DNA of 64,000 nt from Rhynchopus sp. YZ270_cl-10 (GCA_964035575.1 OZ037857.1:1178001-1242000); one strand, 5' to 3'; positions 9,373-20,935 are shown, numbered from the stretch's first letter. The notes: generated from the sequence alone by a model not told the origin. Translations and numbers: made by a program.

Positions 9373-9679
9373 CTGGGGGGGGGGGGGGGCGAATAAGAGA
9401 TGTGGCATCTCTTATTAGGCGAACGGGCGAGCCAAAAATAGGAATTTTTTTTGGGGAAAAAAAAAGCAACAAGACATTTTCGCCGGAGGCAAAAATATTT
9501 TTTTGACCACTTTTTTGCCAGACCGGGTAGACAGGGTAAAATTTCAAAATGTTTTTTTCAAGATAAAACCCTGTTGCATGCAAAAAAAAAAAAAAAAAAA
9601 ATACCCCAAAAATCTCAACCTGATCTCTTATTCGGCCCTGATCTCTTATTCACCCCTGATCTCTTATTCGCCCCCCCAG
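9373..9679. mobile_element. Small TA-flanked inverted-repeat element (MITE)
   Basis: The termini read CTGGGGGGG...GCGAATAAGAGAT on the left and the inverted ATCTCTTATTCGCCCCCCCAG on the right. A TA dinucleotide stands directly outside each end (9371-9372, 9680-9681), the target duplication of Tc1/mariner-like elements. The right third holds three copies of TGATCTCTTATTC. The left G run has expanded. No transposase is present, so it is non-autonomous. Confidence 0.7.
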
Positions 9680-9854
9680 TAAACAAAAAAAAATCCAAAA
9701 AAAGGTTTGTCAAAAAAGACAAACATTACCTGAGTAGGTTTCCTTCATTGGTGCTGAAAGCGTCTGAACGCGTTATACCATGCGCGGTCGGCAGGTATAA
9801 GGTGGGTACGAGTGGTCTCTCTGTGGTGGTGTTGTTTGTTGTTGTTGCCCTAAA

Positions 9855-9948
9855 ACCGTAACATACTATGGGATCGTAAATATTCTGGGATTTTTTTTTC
9901 GCTTTTTTCCGAGAGTAAGAATATTTTTACGGTCTATATTTTTACGGT
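9855..9948. mobile_element. Mini inverted-repeat element, ACCGTAA family
   Basis: ACCGTAA at the left is mirrored by TTACGGT at the right, with subterminal TCGTAAATATTC and GAATATTTTTACGG. The interior TTCGCTTTTTTCCGAGAGT is close to TTCGCCTTTTCTGAGAGT inside the TA-flanked element at 32303-32688, so the two are related. Confidence 0.55.
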
Positions 9949-10351
9949 TACGTGGTGCTCCGGGGGTCGATATTGACCGATTTCCGGAAGCACCATTACG
10001 GTATTTACTATTTTTTTTGTGCGGTCGTTCCGAGACGTTGGGTGGGACTCATCTTTCAAACAAATTCTTTTATTTTTCTTTCTCTTGCAAAATTTTGACA
10101 TTCACTCTTTTCAAATCTCCCTTTTGTTTATCTTTTGTGTACAAATAACAGCACCAAAAAAAAAAAAAAATGGGGAAATAAGAGCATATTGCGAATGGAG
10201 AAATCCGATATTTTATGCACTCCTTTTACAGTCGCATTTTTCTTCATTAGATATACCTCGAAAATTGATGTGGGGCTGCATGGTTGGGGTCCACCTAGGT
10301 TTTCTGTCCACGAAGAGACTGTTGTATTTCAAGTCAACTTTGTTTTATGTC

Positions 10352-10405
10352 CAGTGCCTGCGTCCGCCGGTGTACGGTGAGGCGTTTGCACACTTTCAAC
10401 TTCTT
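10352..10405 (+). repeat. Hairpin family B copy
   Basis: CAGTGCCTGCGTCCGCCGGT begins the copy, followed by GTACGGTGAGGCGTTTGCAC and CTTTCAACTTC. Outer AGTGC/GCAC pairing and the inner CCG/CGG hairpin are kept. Confidence 0.65.
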
Positions 10406-10739
10406 TCTGTTCTTTTTCACCAACCCGATAACAATGCAGGAGCCTTGATTCAAGAGTGTGTTTCCTACTTTGCATTCTTTTTTTTTTCTCTGTATAAAAC
10501 CACGATTCTCCCCTCCCAAAAAAAAACAAAAACAAAACAAAACAAAACAAAACAAGAGCAAAAAAAAGCAAAAAAAAAAAAAAATCCTTCATAAAACCCC
10601 TTTCAAACCCCATCTCCCAAAAAAAAAGTTCATTTATTGCAGATGAATCTCTTTACATCCTCTTTTTTTCTGTGTGTGGAAAAGATGTAGGCTTTGGTTG
10701 GCTTTAGGCATATTCAACTATTTCAAAACTCTTTTCCTC

Positions 10740-10780
10740 AAGGTGATTAAGCATGAGAGTCTTGGGTTCATCTTATAAAC
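10740..10780 (+). repeat. Hairpin family A copy
   Basis: AAGGTG pairs with CATCTT, inner TTAAG pairs with CTTGG around CATGAGAGT, and the tail is ATAAAC plus a T run. Confidence 0.65.
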
Positions 10781-11179
10781 TTTTTTCTTTTCTTTCCCGA
10801 AATACAATAAAAACAAAAAAAGCAAAACCCATTCGATCGGGTCTTACACCCCAAGAGGGAGTGCCCAAATCCCGCAAAACAAAAAAAAAACAAAACAAAA
10901 AAATCCCCTCCCACACGTTTTCTTGACGATCTGGTACACTTTCCCTCTACCCTCTTTTTTTAAAAAAAAACCTTCAATTTATTTTACCTCCCCCAAATCT
11001 TGTCTGGTATTTTGTATCTGATGTGTATTGAGTTTTTGGTTGCAAAAAAAAAGGTGCGATTTTGTGATTTGTTGAATTGTGTTGTTTGTTAAGACTTAAA
11101 AAGGTTTGTTGGTAGTTTGTAAACAAACGAGAGTTGTTTGACGCAAACCCAAGCCAAAAAAAAAAGAAGAAGAAAAAAA

Positions 11180-11240
11180 TGTGGAGATTTGCACAAACTG
11201 TGGCAACACAACCGAGGCAACTACTCTAACAATTTATCAA
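11180..11240 (+). repeat. Hairpin family C copy
   Basis: GTGGAGATTTGCACAAACTG opens the copy; TTGCACA/TGTGGCAA pair with one bulge, and the 3' part reads CTACTCTAACAATTTATC followed by an A run. Slightly shortened relative to 26931. Confidence 0.65.
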
Positions 11241-11433
11241 AAAAAAGGGGGGTGAGAGGGAAGAATAGCAAAACCATCCTAACACTTTCTTCTTCATTCT
11301 TTTGAAAGATTTAACCCATTTTTTTTCTTCTGTGTGTTGATGGAAATTTTTTTGTTTTTTTTTTGTGACAATAAAAATGGCGAGAAATATTAGCGAACAA
11401 TATGTTACCAACCTTTCTTTGTATTTTTTAGAC

Positions 11434-11465
11434 AGATGATGGTCCGTGAGGCACATTCATCTTTC
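11434..11465 (+). repeat. Hairpin family A copy
   Basis: Outer AGATG/CATCT stem intact; loop region GTCCGTGAGGCAC is a diverged form of the usual ACGAGAGGCAC. A T run follows. Confidence 0.5.
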
Positions 11466-11705
11466 AATTTTTTTTTTCTTCTTGCTTCATTGTTCTAAGT
11501 TTTGCTGTCCCAAAAAAGGGGTCTGTCTCTTGGGTTGTGGTCGCTGTCCTCTTGCGTTAGCGATTTGCAGGCATGAAACCGTAAATTTACGGGCTTGCGG
11601 CGACCACACTTTTAACCCCACAGATGATTTAAGCTTCCTTTTTCTTTGCTTCTATTCAGTAGAATACAGTAGTTGAAAGAATTTTCTTTTGGGGTAATTA
11701 TCATA

Positions 11706-13658
11706 ACACCCACGTTACTAATACCCATTTACGATAATACCCACTGGGTATTATCGTAAACTTTTTGGGTATTATCGTAAACTTTTTGGGTACTATCGTA
11801 AACTTTTTGGGTATTATCGTAAACTTTTTGGGTATTATCGTAAACTTTTTGGGTATTAGTTTTGGGTATTATCGTAAACTTTTTGGGTATTATCGTAAAC
11901 TTTTTGGGTATTACCCAGGTTGGGTAGTACCCAGGCACCCAGGCACCCAGGTACCCAGGTCCAGGTCCAGGAACAGGTACCCAGGAACAGGAAAAAAGTC
12001 GTGAAAGAGCAACCACAGCTCCACATGACAAACACAAAAGTGTCCAGTCACATGGGGCATTCATGCACTGAGGAGATAATGATCCAACAATTTACAAGAA
12101 AGATTACTTAACCTACTGCTGGAAATTGCCAGGTCGTAGTAACACACAAAGTGTGCCTCCGTTCGGGAAGACCGGATATTCTAGAGACCAAAAAGGCCTC
12201 AAGAATATCTTCCGGTAGTCAAGGTAGAACCGAGTGAACGGCCCAAGACCCCCGTGGAGAAGTTAAATGTTGTAATGCTATCAGGTAGAAACTGCGAACA
12301 CTGTCTTACCCTCCTCAATGCATGGTGGAAGATGTCTTACACAACCAATATCCTGTACCCATATTCCCAGACCCACGCAGTACCACGTCGCAGTACTACG
12401 CAAAATTTACCACCAGACCCTGTCTTCGTGCACCTTAAGTACAACGCCGCAGACAGGCCAAACATGCGTTGGACTCAGAGGAATGCCCGCTGTGCAGGTA
12501 TCATGAGAACCAACTCCCAGCAACAAGGGGCGCCTTTTGGCGGGCGTTGTTGAGGGTGTTTGGGGTGCAAAGTTTTCCACAATTTTGATGCGCGGGTACA
12601 GAAGTGTTGTCTTGTTCTTTCATCTCTAGGAATGTAAATGTCAATCGCGTTTAACTACCACTAGGGCTTGTTCAGTGAACCCACAAGGGGTCGAAGGGGG
12701 TTGGTTATCCCATATCTATCAAAGGTTGTGTCGACCAGGCGAAACCACTATGTTACGCTGTACGTTGTTAAATCCGAAGAAATAACACTTTAGCAGCCGC
12801 AGGAAGTTTGCTAAAAAGAGTGCCTCACGCTACACAAACCACCACCCGCGATTGACTTAGATGTTATAACAAAGAGAATTCAGAACAAAACAACACCCTG
12901 CCCCATACACACTAAATTGTCATGCTTCAAGAACATGCCTGGGCCAAAATTACTATGACGAAAAGGCAACAAGACCACCCACAAGGAGTGTGAAATGTGC
13001 ACTGGTTTTCTGGGGGAACGCAATATTTTCTTGTGTCTAGTCCTCCGCGAGCAGAGGACAGACTTTCCGGAAGGTTGCCAAAGTCGAATTTCTTGCACTA
13101 GCTATGCTCCCTGGGTTAATGGCTATAGCAGTGACTGACTAAATGTTCCCACCCAGGTCTTCGTATGTTGAGGTGTAGAATGTCGGAGACGGAGAAGCGC
13201 AATCGCTGATGCAGTTCAGATTTCGCGATCCTGTGATGAGTGTAAATGTGGGTGTAATTAAGTTATGTCGCTTGGAGAAAGATTAATTGTTAATTGTCAA
13301 GAAAAATGGTTACCCTGAATTTGAGGATGTAAGACAGGGATGCAAAAAGTTGTGTAAAACCCCCCCCCCCCCCCCCCCCATATATTTAGTGAAAATTGTA
13401 TTTTCTCTGGGGTCGATGAAACCATACCTTGTCTGCACATTCACCAGCGTGCGAGCGCCTCTGATACCTTGCGCGAGTAGCCAGCTAAATCACATCGTAC
13501 CTGGGTACCTGGGTAATACCCAAAAAGTTTACGATAATACCCAAAACTAATACCCAAATAGTTTACGATAATACCCAAAAACTTTACGATAATACCCAAA
13601 AAGTTTACGATAATACCCAGTGGGTATTATCGTAAATGGGTATTAGTAACGTGGGTGT
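11706..13658. mobile_element. Inverted-repeat element 1 with shared 1.2-kb core
   Basis: Long mirror-image termini (ACACCCACGTTACTAATACC...) are flanked by TA on both sides (11704-11705, 13659-13660). Behind each end lie tandem copies of a ~20-bp unit, GGGTATTATCGTAAACTTTT: about nine on the left and four or five on the right, in opposite orientation. The core (about 11930-13145) is the reverse complement of 23745-25030 in element 2, nearly identical, and also matches element 3 more loosely. No long protein frame is present, so the element is non-autonomous. The TA flanks and long subterminal repeats fit a Tc1/mariner-like or similar TA-inserting family. Confidence 0.8.
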
Positions 13659-13661
13659 TAT

Positions 13662-14288
13662 AGTCATTTTCCCTTTTCTTTTTTCTTTTGAGAGAAATTT
13701 TGCCACAAAAACACGCGAGGGGGAGGGGTTATTATAAAGCCGGAAAGCCAAAAAAAAAAAAAAAAAACTAGCAGGGTGGCGAAAAAAATGTAACCAGTAG
13801 GAAAATAAAGCAAAACACAAAAAAAAGCCCCCAGAATAAACCGTTCAGACACGAAAAAAAAGCAAAACACAAAAAAAAATTGGGATCTGGAATCCACCCA
13901 TTTTTTCCTTTATCAACCTTCCCTGTAGGCGTGATGATAGTACGATAGTGCAGTATATTGCTCATGATAGTCGTAATCTCATACAAAGTAACGCGTCCTT
14001 CTTCTCCAACTCCACAAAACTACCAAGCAAAATTAAACAGAGCACAAAGCACTTTCAAAACATACAAAAAACATTTTCAACCTTCCCTGTGTGGTAGCCG
14101 TGATGATAGTGCGATAGTGCATTGTATATTGCTCACAGAGTAAAATATTTGTTCCTCTCCAGTTTTCTGCTGTATTGTTCGAGCAATTTCGAGCACGTCA
14201 ACACCGCAACAGTCCTCTACCAGAGTTTCCCTAGGCTTCGACCTAAACCAGGTCATAGTTCATCTTTCGGGTCGTTCCTCTGCTTCAA
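13662..14288. other. Spacer with short direct repeats
   Basis: A ~45-bp unit around CCTTCCCTGT...GTGATGATAGT.CGATAGTGCA occurs twice (about 13916-13965 and 14082-14137). Between them, 14004-14082 matches 54735-54825 upstream of the LRR gene at high identity. The unit resembles family E (CCCTG..GTAG then GTGATGATAG). No gene seen. Confidence 0.6.
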
Positions 14289-14297
14289 AATAAAATA

Positions 14298-15256
14298 GGG
14301 AAAACCTTTATTCGGCTCACAAAAAGTAATTTTTCCATCATTCGGCTCACAAAATAAAATTTTTCCATCATTCTATCAAAGTTACTATAATTTTTCCTTC
14401 ATTCGGCTCACAAAAGTTAATTTTTCCACCATTCTATCAATATTTTGCCAATTTTTCCATCATTCTATCAAAGTTTTTTTTTTTCACTTTTTCGAAGAAA
14501 TTTTTGCCGCTGGAAAAAAAAAATTGGGTGGTTTTTTGAGGAAAAATGGGGTCATTTTTTTTGCATTTTTCGAAAAATTTATAGTTCTAGGGTCACAAAT
14601 TACACACTGTTTGCTAAACATGCAAAGACAAGTGGTCACTGGTGCCGAGTTTAACAGCTTGGATGACCTAAAGGAGACGGTAACGTGGCAGTCCTTCATC
14701 CTCCACATTTTTCCTTCCGCGTCTCGAACCGCACAGGCACCCGAATGACCCTTGTGTGCCGGTTCCTTATGTGCATGGAGGGTGTGTGCGGTGCAAGACG
14801 GTGATGGTTGTCGCATCACCCAGCACGAGCGCACCTGCACCTCTGACGATCACCCTGTTGCCAACACAGGAATCGTCGGCGCCGTCGCCTCCCGGACCTG
14901 CGATAACGTGAGAAGTGTATCAAACTATGGTGCACATAGTGTGATTGCTGACATGCGTGACCTTCGCCGCAATAAGTCACCTACGAATTTTCCCTCCCAC
15001 AACCTATAAAAACGGGCAAAAAATCCTACCCAAAAATTTTTTCCAGCGGAAATATTTCCTCGAAAAAGTGAAAAAAAAAACTTTGATAGAATGATGGAAA
15101 AATTGGCAAAATATTGATAGAATGGTGGAAAAATTAACTTTTGTGAGCCGAATGAAGGAAAAATTATAGTAACTTTGATAGAATGATGGAAAAATTTTAT
15201 TTTGTGAGCCGAATGATGGAAAAATTACTTTTTGTGAGCCGAATAAAGGTTTTCCC
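14298..15256. mobile_element. Mutator-like (MULE-type) non-autonomous element with ~240-bp terminal repeats
   Basis: Nearly perfect inverted repeats of roughly 240 bp, starting GGGAAAACCTTTATTCGGCT and rich in TTTTTCCATCATTC units, bound a ~470-bp GC-richer interior. The sequence AATAAAATA occurs directly outside both ends (14289-14297 and 15257-15265), a 9-bp target duplication. Long TIRs plus a 9-bp duplication are the hallmark of Mutator elements. The interior has no transposase or long frame. The near-identity of arms and duplication indicates recent insertion. It ends about 240 bp upstream of the CCCH gene start and so may contribute to its upstream region. Confidence 0.85.
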
Positions 15257-15269
15257 AATAAAATAAAAT

Positions 15270-15298
15270 CACCCACACACACACACACACACACACCA
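15270..15298. repeat. (CA)n microsatellite
   Basis: About 13 CA dinucleotides directly after the MULE target duplication. Confidence 0.9.
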
Positions 15299-15433
15299 CA
15301 GGCAATAACACTCTTTAGCCGACTTACAACTTTTCACCGTTTTTTTCTTTCTTTTTCTCCACTACAAACCACCCACCCCCCGCCTTGGAAAAAGAAAAAA
15401 AAACAAAGGAAGAAGAAACAACAACTCTTCAAC

Positions 15434-15494
15434 CGGTTTTTTTTCCCCTTCTCTGCTTTCTCTCTCTCTCTTTTCACCCCCTTTTACCAACACT
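15434..15494 (+). promoter_or_regulatory. Pyrimidine-rich leader of the CCCH gene
   Basis: A T/C tract with almost no purines runs up to the ATG at 15495. In a trans-splicing organism such tracts normally precede an AG acceptor, but none lies between tract and ATG; the nearest upstream candidate is TTTAG at about 15314-15318. The tract may simply be a pyrimidine-rich 5' UTR. Confidence 0.35.
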
Positions 15495-16313
15495 ATGCAC
15501 ACTGCAATGGACATGCAGAACTCTGCTGCCGTCATGCCGAACATGTGGAACATGGGGCAGATGCCCATGCAGCAGTATGACAACCGGGTGATGCAGGATG
15601 CACTGAATGCCCAGGCACAGCTCAACATGATTGCGCTTGCACAGATGCAGATGAAGGAGCAGGCTGTGGCAGCAACCACCGTCAGCACCCCTACCACTAC
15701 CGTCACCACCACCGCCGTCACCACCCCCACCCCAAGCACGGCGGATGCTGAGGTTGAGGTGCGCCCCTGCTCGCACAACGACTGGGACGATGTGCGCACC
15801 AGGAAGGGCTTCAAGGTGCTGCGCTGCAGGGAGTGCCAGAAGAAGTGGAAGCTCCTCAGCAGCAACGTGCCGCGCTGCATGCCGTTCCTGCACGACTGCT
15901 GCGACAAGGGTGAGGACTGCCCGCTCCTCCACGTCCGCAGGAAGAAGCACACCATCTCCGAGCGCTACGAGAAGTTCGGCGACCAGGTCCTGGAGGGTGT
16001 CAGCGTCACCATCGCAACCATGGCGCAGGTCGGCTCGGCCTCCAGCGATGACGAAACCACCTCGCAATCAGCGCTCTCCTCCCCGCCAGAGTCCGACTGT
16101 GCCCTCAGCATTGTCTGCAGTATGCCGTCCTCGCACAACATGAACGCCGATGTGGACCGTCCTTTCGATGAGGCACCGCGTGCATGTGCCCCCTCCACCT
16201 CAAGCCTCAACCCCTACATGAAAGTCTTCCACCCAACCTCCGGCTCGACCGACGGCTGGTCCGAGCTTGCCATGACAACTGAGGCTCTTCTCGACTGCGC
16301 AGTGTGGAACTAA
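15495..16313 (+). CDS. CCCH zinc-finger protein, putative RNA-binding regulator
   Basis: A 272-residue protein in a GC-rich open frame, unlike its AT-rich flanks. Residues 1-60 are Met/Gln/Asn-rich, 61-83 a Thr/Pro linker. Residues 90-115 form a possible zinc knuckle (C92, H94, C111, C114) within CSHNDWDDVRTRKGFKVLRC. Residues 128-146 fit a CCCH finger exactly, C-x7-C-x5-C-x3-H (C128, C136, C142, H146). A conserved-looking basic helix follows (KKHTISERYEKFGDQVLEGV), then a low-complexity Ser-rich tail to residue 272. CCCH proteins bind mRNA, often AU-rich 3' UTRs, and control stability or translation. The paired 'WDxVRxxKGxxxLRCRxC' plus CCCH arrangement is a style I associate with kinetoplastid proteins, from memory. 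The first ATG after the pyrimidine tract was chosen; M5 and M7 are alternatives. No introns are needed. Confidence 0.85.
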   Translation: MHTAMDMQNSAAVMPNMWNMGQMPMQQYDNRVMQDALNAQAQLNMIALAQMQMKEQAVAATTVSTPTTTVTTTAVTTPTPSTADAEVEVRPCSHNDWDDVRTRKGFKVLRCRECQKKWKLLSSNVPRCMPFLHDCCDKGEDCPLLHVRRKKHTISERYEKFGDQVLEGVSVTIATMAQVGSASSDDETTSQSALSSPPESDCALSIVCSMPSSHNMNADVDRPFDEAPRACAPSTSSLNPYMKVFHPTSGSTDGWSELAMTTEALLDCAVWN

Positions 16314-18236
16314 AAAAAATCCAAAAGAAAACCACATTTTTTTTTGTAATTGGGTGAATAACTTTAGAGGAAAAGTGGAGAATTGCAGAGGCAAAAAGTA
16401 CAAAAAAAAAGAAAACGAGGGAATGCGGTACAAGTTGCATCTCCCAGGTTTCTTTTCTTTGATTATTTTTTGTTGAAAAAAGAAAAAGAAAAAGAAAAAG
16501 AAAAGGAAGAAGCATACTATGAGTCTCCTTTTTGATATTGCCCCCGTTTTCTTTTCCCCCCTCTTTTGCATATTCTTGTAACCCCAGACCCTCAGCCTTC
16601 CCCCTTCCCTGACGTTTTCATTCTTGGTCAAATTTCACCATCCATCCAACAATATTTTAGTTTATATCCCCAGCTCCCTTTCCCCCCCAAGAGAAAAACT
16701 TTTGATTTAACTGTGCTGGTATGTTAGTGTTTGTTGAATGCTCTAAATTTTGCGTTTTTTTTCCCTCTCTTTGTTATCTTACTTAGGCCTAAGTGTTTGT
16801 TTGTTTGTTTGTTTTTTGATTTTGTTTTTATCTTACTTTGACATCTGTCCAGGTTGCTATGGTTGTTATTTGTTCGGAAAAAAAAAGGAATAACTGGCGT
16901 TTTATTACCTAGTTACATCAAAGTTGTTTCCCTGCAGTAAAAAAATTATATTGTCCGGGCAGGAGACCCTTTTGTGTTGTTATTTTTGTTTTGAAGAGAT
17001 GTGTGCTTCCTTGGATTCATCCTTTCAACATTTATTTTTAGTTTTACCTGTTTCATTTCGTTTCATGTCATGACATGGTCTGTTTTTTGTTTTGTTTTTT
17101 TTTGAGTTTGAGGAAAGAAAAAACGTACCAAAGCGCGTAGTGCGCATCTCTTCCAATTCAGTACGCTTCTTCTTCCGTGGGTCGACTCGCCATTTTACCT
17201 CCCGCCTTTTGCGAATTTTTGTATTGTTTTATGTTCTTTTTTCTATTGGGGAAAAAAAATGGAAATTGATGAATTTCCGAAGAGAAAAAAAAGAAAAAAC
17301 AAGAGTTGATATCTGTACTACCAGCCGTATTCCTTTACAAAAATTCATATATTTTTTTATTGTTCAAAAAAACCAGCGAAATTTAGAGCAAGTTCAGGAA
17401 GAGAAGGAAATCTGGGGGGGGGGGTTTTTTAAAATATCAGCCCCCTTCTGATTTTATATGTCTCCTCCTTTTTGGAGCGCTAGCATTTTCTGCCAGATTT
17501 TTTTTTCTTCATTTTTTTCTTTTTGTTTATTCTCTTTCAACTTTACCCCATCCAACTCCAAGAACATGAAATGTCAGTAAACAAATCCACCCTCTCTCCC
17601 TCTCCCTCCCCTACCCCCTTCTCACTCTGCCTGTCTATCTCTCGTACTCACATCCTTGCATGATTTCTTCTGAAAAAGAATTTCGTCGTTAGCGCATGTC
17701 CTCACAATACTTCATTTCAAAGACATTGTACAGGTACTGCCGCACCAAGCAAACTTTTTCAAAAAAAAAAAAACAAACAGAGAAATATGTGTAAGACAAC
17801 TTAAACCAAGGAAAAAAAAAATTCCCCAGAAAAAGAAAAAAAAAAGCCAAACAAAAATGGGAGGTGTGTGCTCTGACTCTCAAAGAAAAAACGAAATTAA
17901 AAAAAAGGGAAATAGAGAAAAGGTTTTTCGGGAGTATGTATACATTGTGAGGTGTTCGCATCTTTCAAAAAAGATTTTTTTCTTTATTTTGATATTTTTT
18001 TTTTTTTGGATAAGACGGAGGCTATTCTACAACCCCAAAAGGAAAAAAAGGAAAATGTTGAACGAAATCTAAACATTGAATGAAAATGCTCCTCTTCTTT
18101 TCGCCCAACCTCCAGCTCTTTTTGCGAATCAAGCTCGCGAAATGATGTGGAGTGCGGGGGTAAAGGGAGGAGCCCGTTTATTTCCCCCCCCACCTCTCTC
18201 TCCACACAAAAGCAACAACAAAACAAAAAAGCTATA

Positions 18237-18282
18237 GTGGAGCACACTCTAGGGTGGCTACACTAATACAACCAAGTTTTCA
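18237..18282 (+). repeat. Hairpin family D copy
   Basis: Outer GTG.AGC/GCT.CAC stem, inner CAC/GTG around TCTAGG, tail TAATACAACCAAGTTTTC and then an A run. Very close to 50631-50675. Confidence 0.7.
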
Positions 18283-19514
18283 AAAAAGCAAATAGTACAT
18301 TTTTAAAGACCACCAAAACAAAAAGAGCACAAAGCAAAAACAACAACTTTCAGACAAACCCCTCTCTCTCACTGGATATTATTAGCCTTCAGAAAATACG
18401 ATGTGAACATTACCTCGGTAGGTAATTGTTGAGACGACAAAAAGCTTTTTTTTTTTTTAAAGACACCCTTTAGTGCTTACTGTTTGTGTTATAAATAGTA
18501 AGTATATGAATGTATTAAAAGGCACCCCCCCCTATTTTTCTCCCGTTCCACAACATTTCTCTCCACTTTTCCCGATTTGATGTAACTGCTGTCACTGATC
18601 CCTCAGGGTAAAGCGATCAGCAGAAATGATATTGCCCCGGATTGAAACAAAAAAAAAAAAAAAAAAAAAAAAAACGACGTTGGCTTTCCACTTTTTTAAA
18701 AAAATCTGTTTTATGATTTCATTCTTGGCTTTTTTTTGATTTTTTTTTATTCTCCAATCCCTCTTCCTTCAATTCCTATTATGTTGTTCCCCCCCTCCCC
18801 TCCCCCAATGAACATATCCTCCTTTTTCTCTCTGTTCATATCCCCTTTCTCTTTCCCTTTCCTTTCATACTTTGTTTTTTTTTTCTATTTGTATGTGATT
18901 CTTCCCTCCCCCCTTCCCCCCCTTGGAGTTCTAGTGTAGACGCATGACGAAGGCGTTGTGCAGCGCTCCTTCATTATTTCTTATTTTCCACTTTTTTTTT
19001 TATTCCTCCACTTCCCATTAAAAGATGTGTCTCGGATCCTTGTAGAGGGTTCGTTCATTATCTCCTGTTTTCTGTCATTGCGAGGAGAAGAAGAAGAAAA
19101 AACTAAAAGAAAATTCTCGAGATTTTTGTTTTTTTCTTCTTTTTTTCTTCTTTCGATGCGGAAACTCATCTTCTAGAAATTCCCCGGATCTCCCCATACT
19201 AAAAAAAAAATACTTCCCTTCCCTCTCCCACCCCCTTTTCCGCACAAAACCATTCCCCCCCCCACCGCCTCTTTTCCTCGTTCTCGTTTCCCAAAAAAAA
19301 TCTTCACTCTTTCCTACAGACGAAGATATGTAACTGTCTTCGAGATTCACAAAAAAAAGACCCCACTTCCAAAGATATTCCAGTGTCACCCCCTTTTTCC
19401 AAATACGAGAGTTATTTTGTTTTTTGTTTTTTGTTTTTTGTTTTTTTTTTCATCTTCATTGATATCCTGTACAATCCCGCTCTTCCCCTACTCCAATCCC
19501 CTCTTAGTGGTTGG

Positions 19515-19737
19515 CTGTGTTGTGATAATTGCCGATCATGCACAATACAACAATACCACTGTATTGTGCGTACTATGTACTATGATAGACAATTACCACG
19601 ATACGTGGTGTGTCTGAATGGGGTGCGCAAAGTGCAGAAGTACGCAAAGAAGTGCGAATCACCTCCCCCCTTTCAGCCACTTCAATGCAGCTGTATTGTG
19701 TATTCTGAAGTATGATCGGCAAATTATCACAATACAG
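19515..19737. mobile_element. Small inverted-repeat element
   Basis: CTGTGTTGTGATAATT-GCCGATCAT at the left is mirrored by ATGATCGGCAAATTATCACAATACAG at the right. Internal near-palindromic ATTGTG units recur. An inner stretch (about 19616-19665, GAATGGGGTGCGCAAAGTGC onward) has a diverged relative at about 32862-32900. No target duplication is visible. Confidence 0.55.
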
Positions 19738-19793
19738 TCATCACTACAAACCGCCACCCCCACCCCTGCTTCTCATGCATATTTCTTTCTCCG

Positions 19794-19836
19794 AAGGTGG
19801 CCGAGCAACGAGAGGCTTAGAGTCATTCTTCAAACT
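19794..19836 (+). repeat. Hairpin family A copy
   Basis: AAGGTGGCCGAGCAACGAGA opens the copy, GGCTTAGAGTCATTCTTCAA closes it; the loop is kept and the stem pairs CCGAGC with GCTTAG with one mismatch and one wobble. Confidence 0.55.
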
Positions 19837-19875
19837 TTTGTTTGTTTTTTTTTTTTCTTTTTTGAAGTGCTACTA

Positions 19876-19925
19876 AGGTGCTGAGTACGTCCGCCGATGA
19901 GCGGTGAGGCGTTTGCACTTTTTTT
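19876..19925 (+). repeat. Hairpin family B copy
   Basis: GTGCTGAGTACGTCCGCCGA begins it; CCGATGAGCGG hairpin, then TGAGGCGTTTGCAC and a T run. It follows a family A copy by about 40 bp. Confidence 0.6.
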
Positions 19926-20039
19926 TTCATTCTCTTCCTTCGCTGCGTTTACATCCTGAAGCACTTATTTTTTATTTTGATTTTATCGCACCGTTTTTCT
20001 GCTCGACAAGAGAAGAATTCCTTTCGTTTTCCAAAAAAA

Positions 20040-20554
20040 CACGGGTCGGGAAAGATCTTTTTTTTTTTTTTTTTTTTCGAGAAAAAAAATCCTCTTCTCC
20101 CGAAAAAAAAAAAAAAAAAAAAGATTTTTGGGAGAAAAAAAAAAAGAGAAAAGATTTGAAAATCCTGGGAAAATCCTGAAAAAATCCTGAAAAATCCTGG
20201 AAAAATCCATGAAATTTCATGAAAAATCTCGAGATCTTGAGAAATCTTTGAAAAAAAAAAAAAAGATTTTCAAAATCTTTTTTTTTTTTTCCCCCAAAAA
20301 GATTTTTCAAAATCCCAAAAATCTTTTTTATCTTTTTTTTGAGAAAAAAAAGATTTTCAAGATCTTTTTCATCTTTTTTTCTCTTTTTTTCCTTTTTTTT
20401 CCTTTTTTTTCCAGGATTTTTCAAAGATCTCAAAGATCTCGAGAGATCCTGAAAAAAAAAGACAAAAATCCTGAAAATCTTGATTTTTTTTTTTTTTTCT
20501 CCCGAGATTCTCGAAAAAAGACAAAAAAATACAAAAGATCTTTCCTGACCCGTG
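20040..20554. mobile_element. Foldback element of A/T-rich palindromic repeats
   Basis: Ends CACGGGTCGGGAAAGATCTT and the inverse AAGATCTTTCCTGACCCGTG lie within A runs. The interior is a patchwork of short complementary motifs (AATCCTGAAAAA, TTTTTCAGGATT, AGATCTCGAG-like) that can fold along the whole length. No protein. An exact target duplication cannot be told apart from the flanking A runs. Confidence 0.65.
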
Positions 20555-20585
<31 letters not shown>

Positions 20586-20641
20586 TTGAAATATTCCCAT
20601 CCCCTATCCCTTTTGACCGATAAAAAAAATACCATTTCTTC

Positions 20642-20684
20642 GAGGTGACTAAGTAGAGAGGCTTAGGTTTTCATCTTTCAAACT
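20642..20684 (+). repeat. Hairpin family A copy
   Basis: AGGTG/CATCT outer stem, perfect CTAAG/CTTAG inner stem around TAGAGAGG, then TTTCAAAC and a T run. Confidence 0.65.
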
Positions 20685-20893
20685 TTTTCTTCTTTTTTTG
20701 ACGCTATTTTTTTTCTTTTTTTTTTTACCAGGCTATTTCCTAACATGGGTCAACACACCTTTTTTTTTGTCCGTTTTTTTTTTAAAGGAAATAGCTTGGA
20801 TGACACCCTCCCTTACTCCTCCACCCACAGAGAATTGTGTTCATTCTCCCCACCCTGGTTTTTTGTTTTTTGTTTTTTGTTTTTTGTTTTGGT

Positions 20894-20935
20894 GATGGTG
20901 CCTAAGTATGAGAGGCTTAGGTTCATCTTATAAAC
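20894..20935 (+). repeat. Hairpin family A copy
   Basis: Inner stem CCTAAG/CTTAGG around TATGAGAGG, followed by TTCATCTTATAAAC. Confidence 0.7.

Larger units (their letters stand above)
9680..11705. other. Gene-free spacer
   Basis: No credible gene. Contents are T/A-rich DNA, one ACCGTAA mini-element, an imperfect GGTGCTCCGG.../CCGGAAGCACC palindrome at about 9954-9996, and four hairpin repeats. Confidence 0.7.

Noticed and set aside
19972-20635. Lys/Phe-rich frames
   Set aside because: Low-complexity translation of A and T runs in a foldback element; open on both strands.
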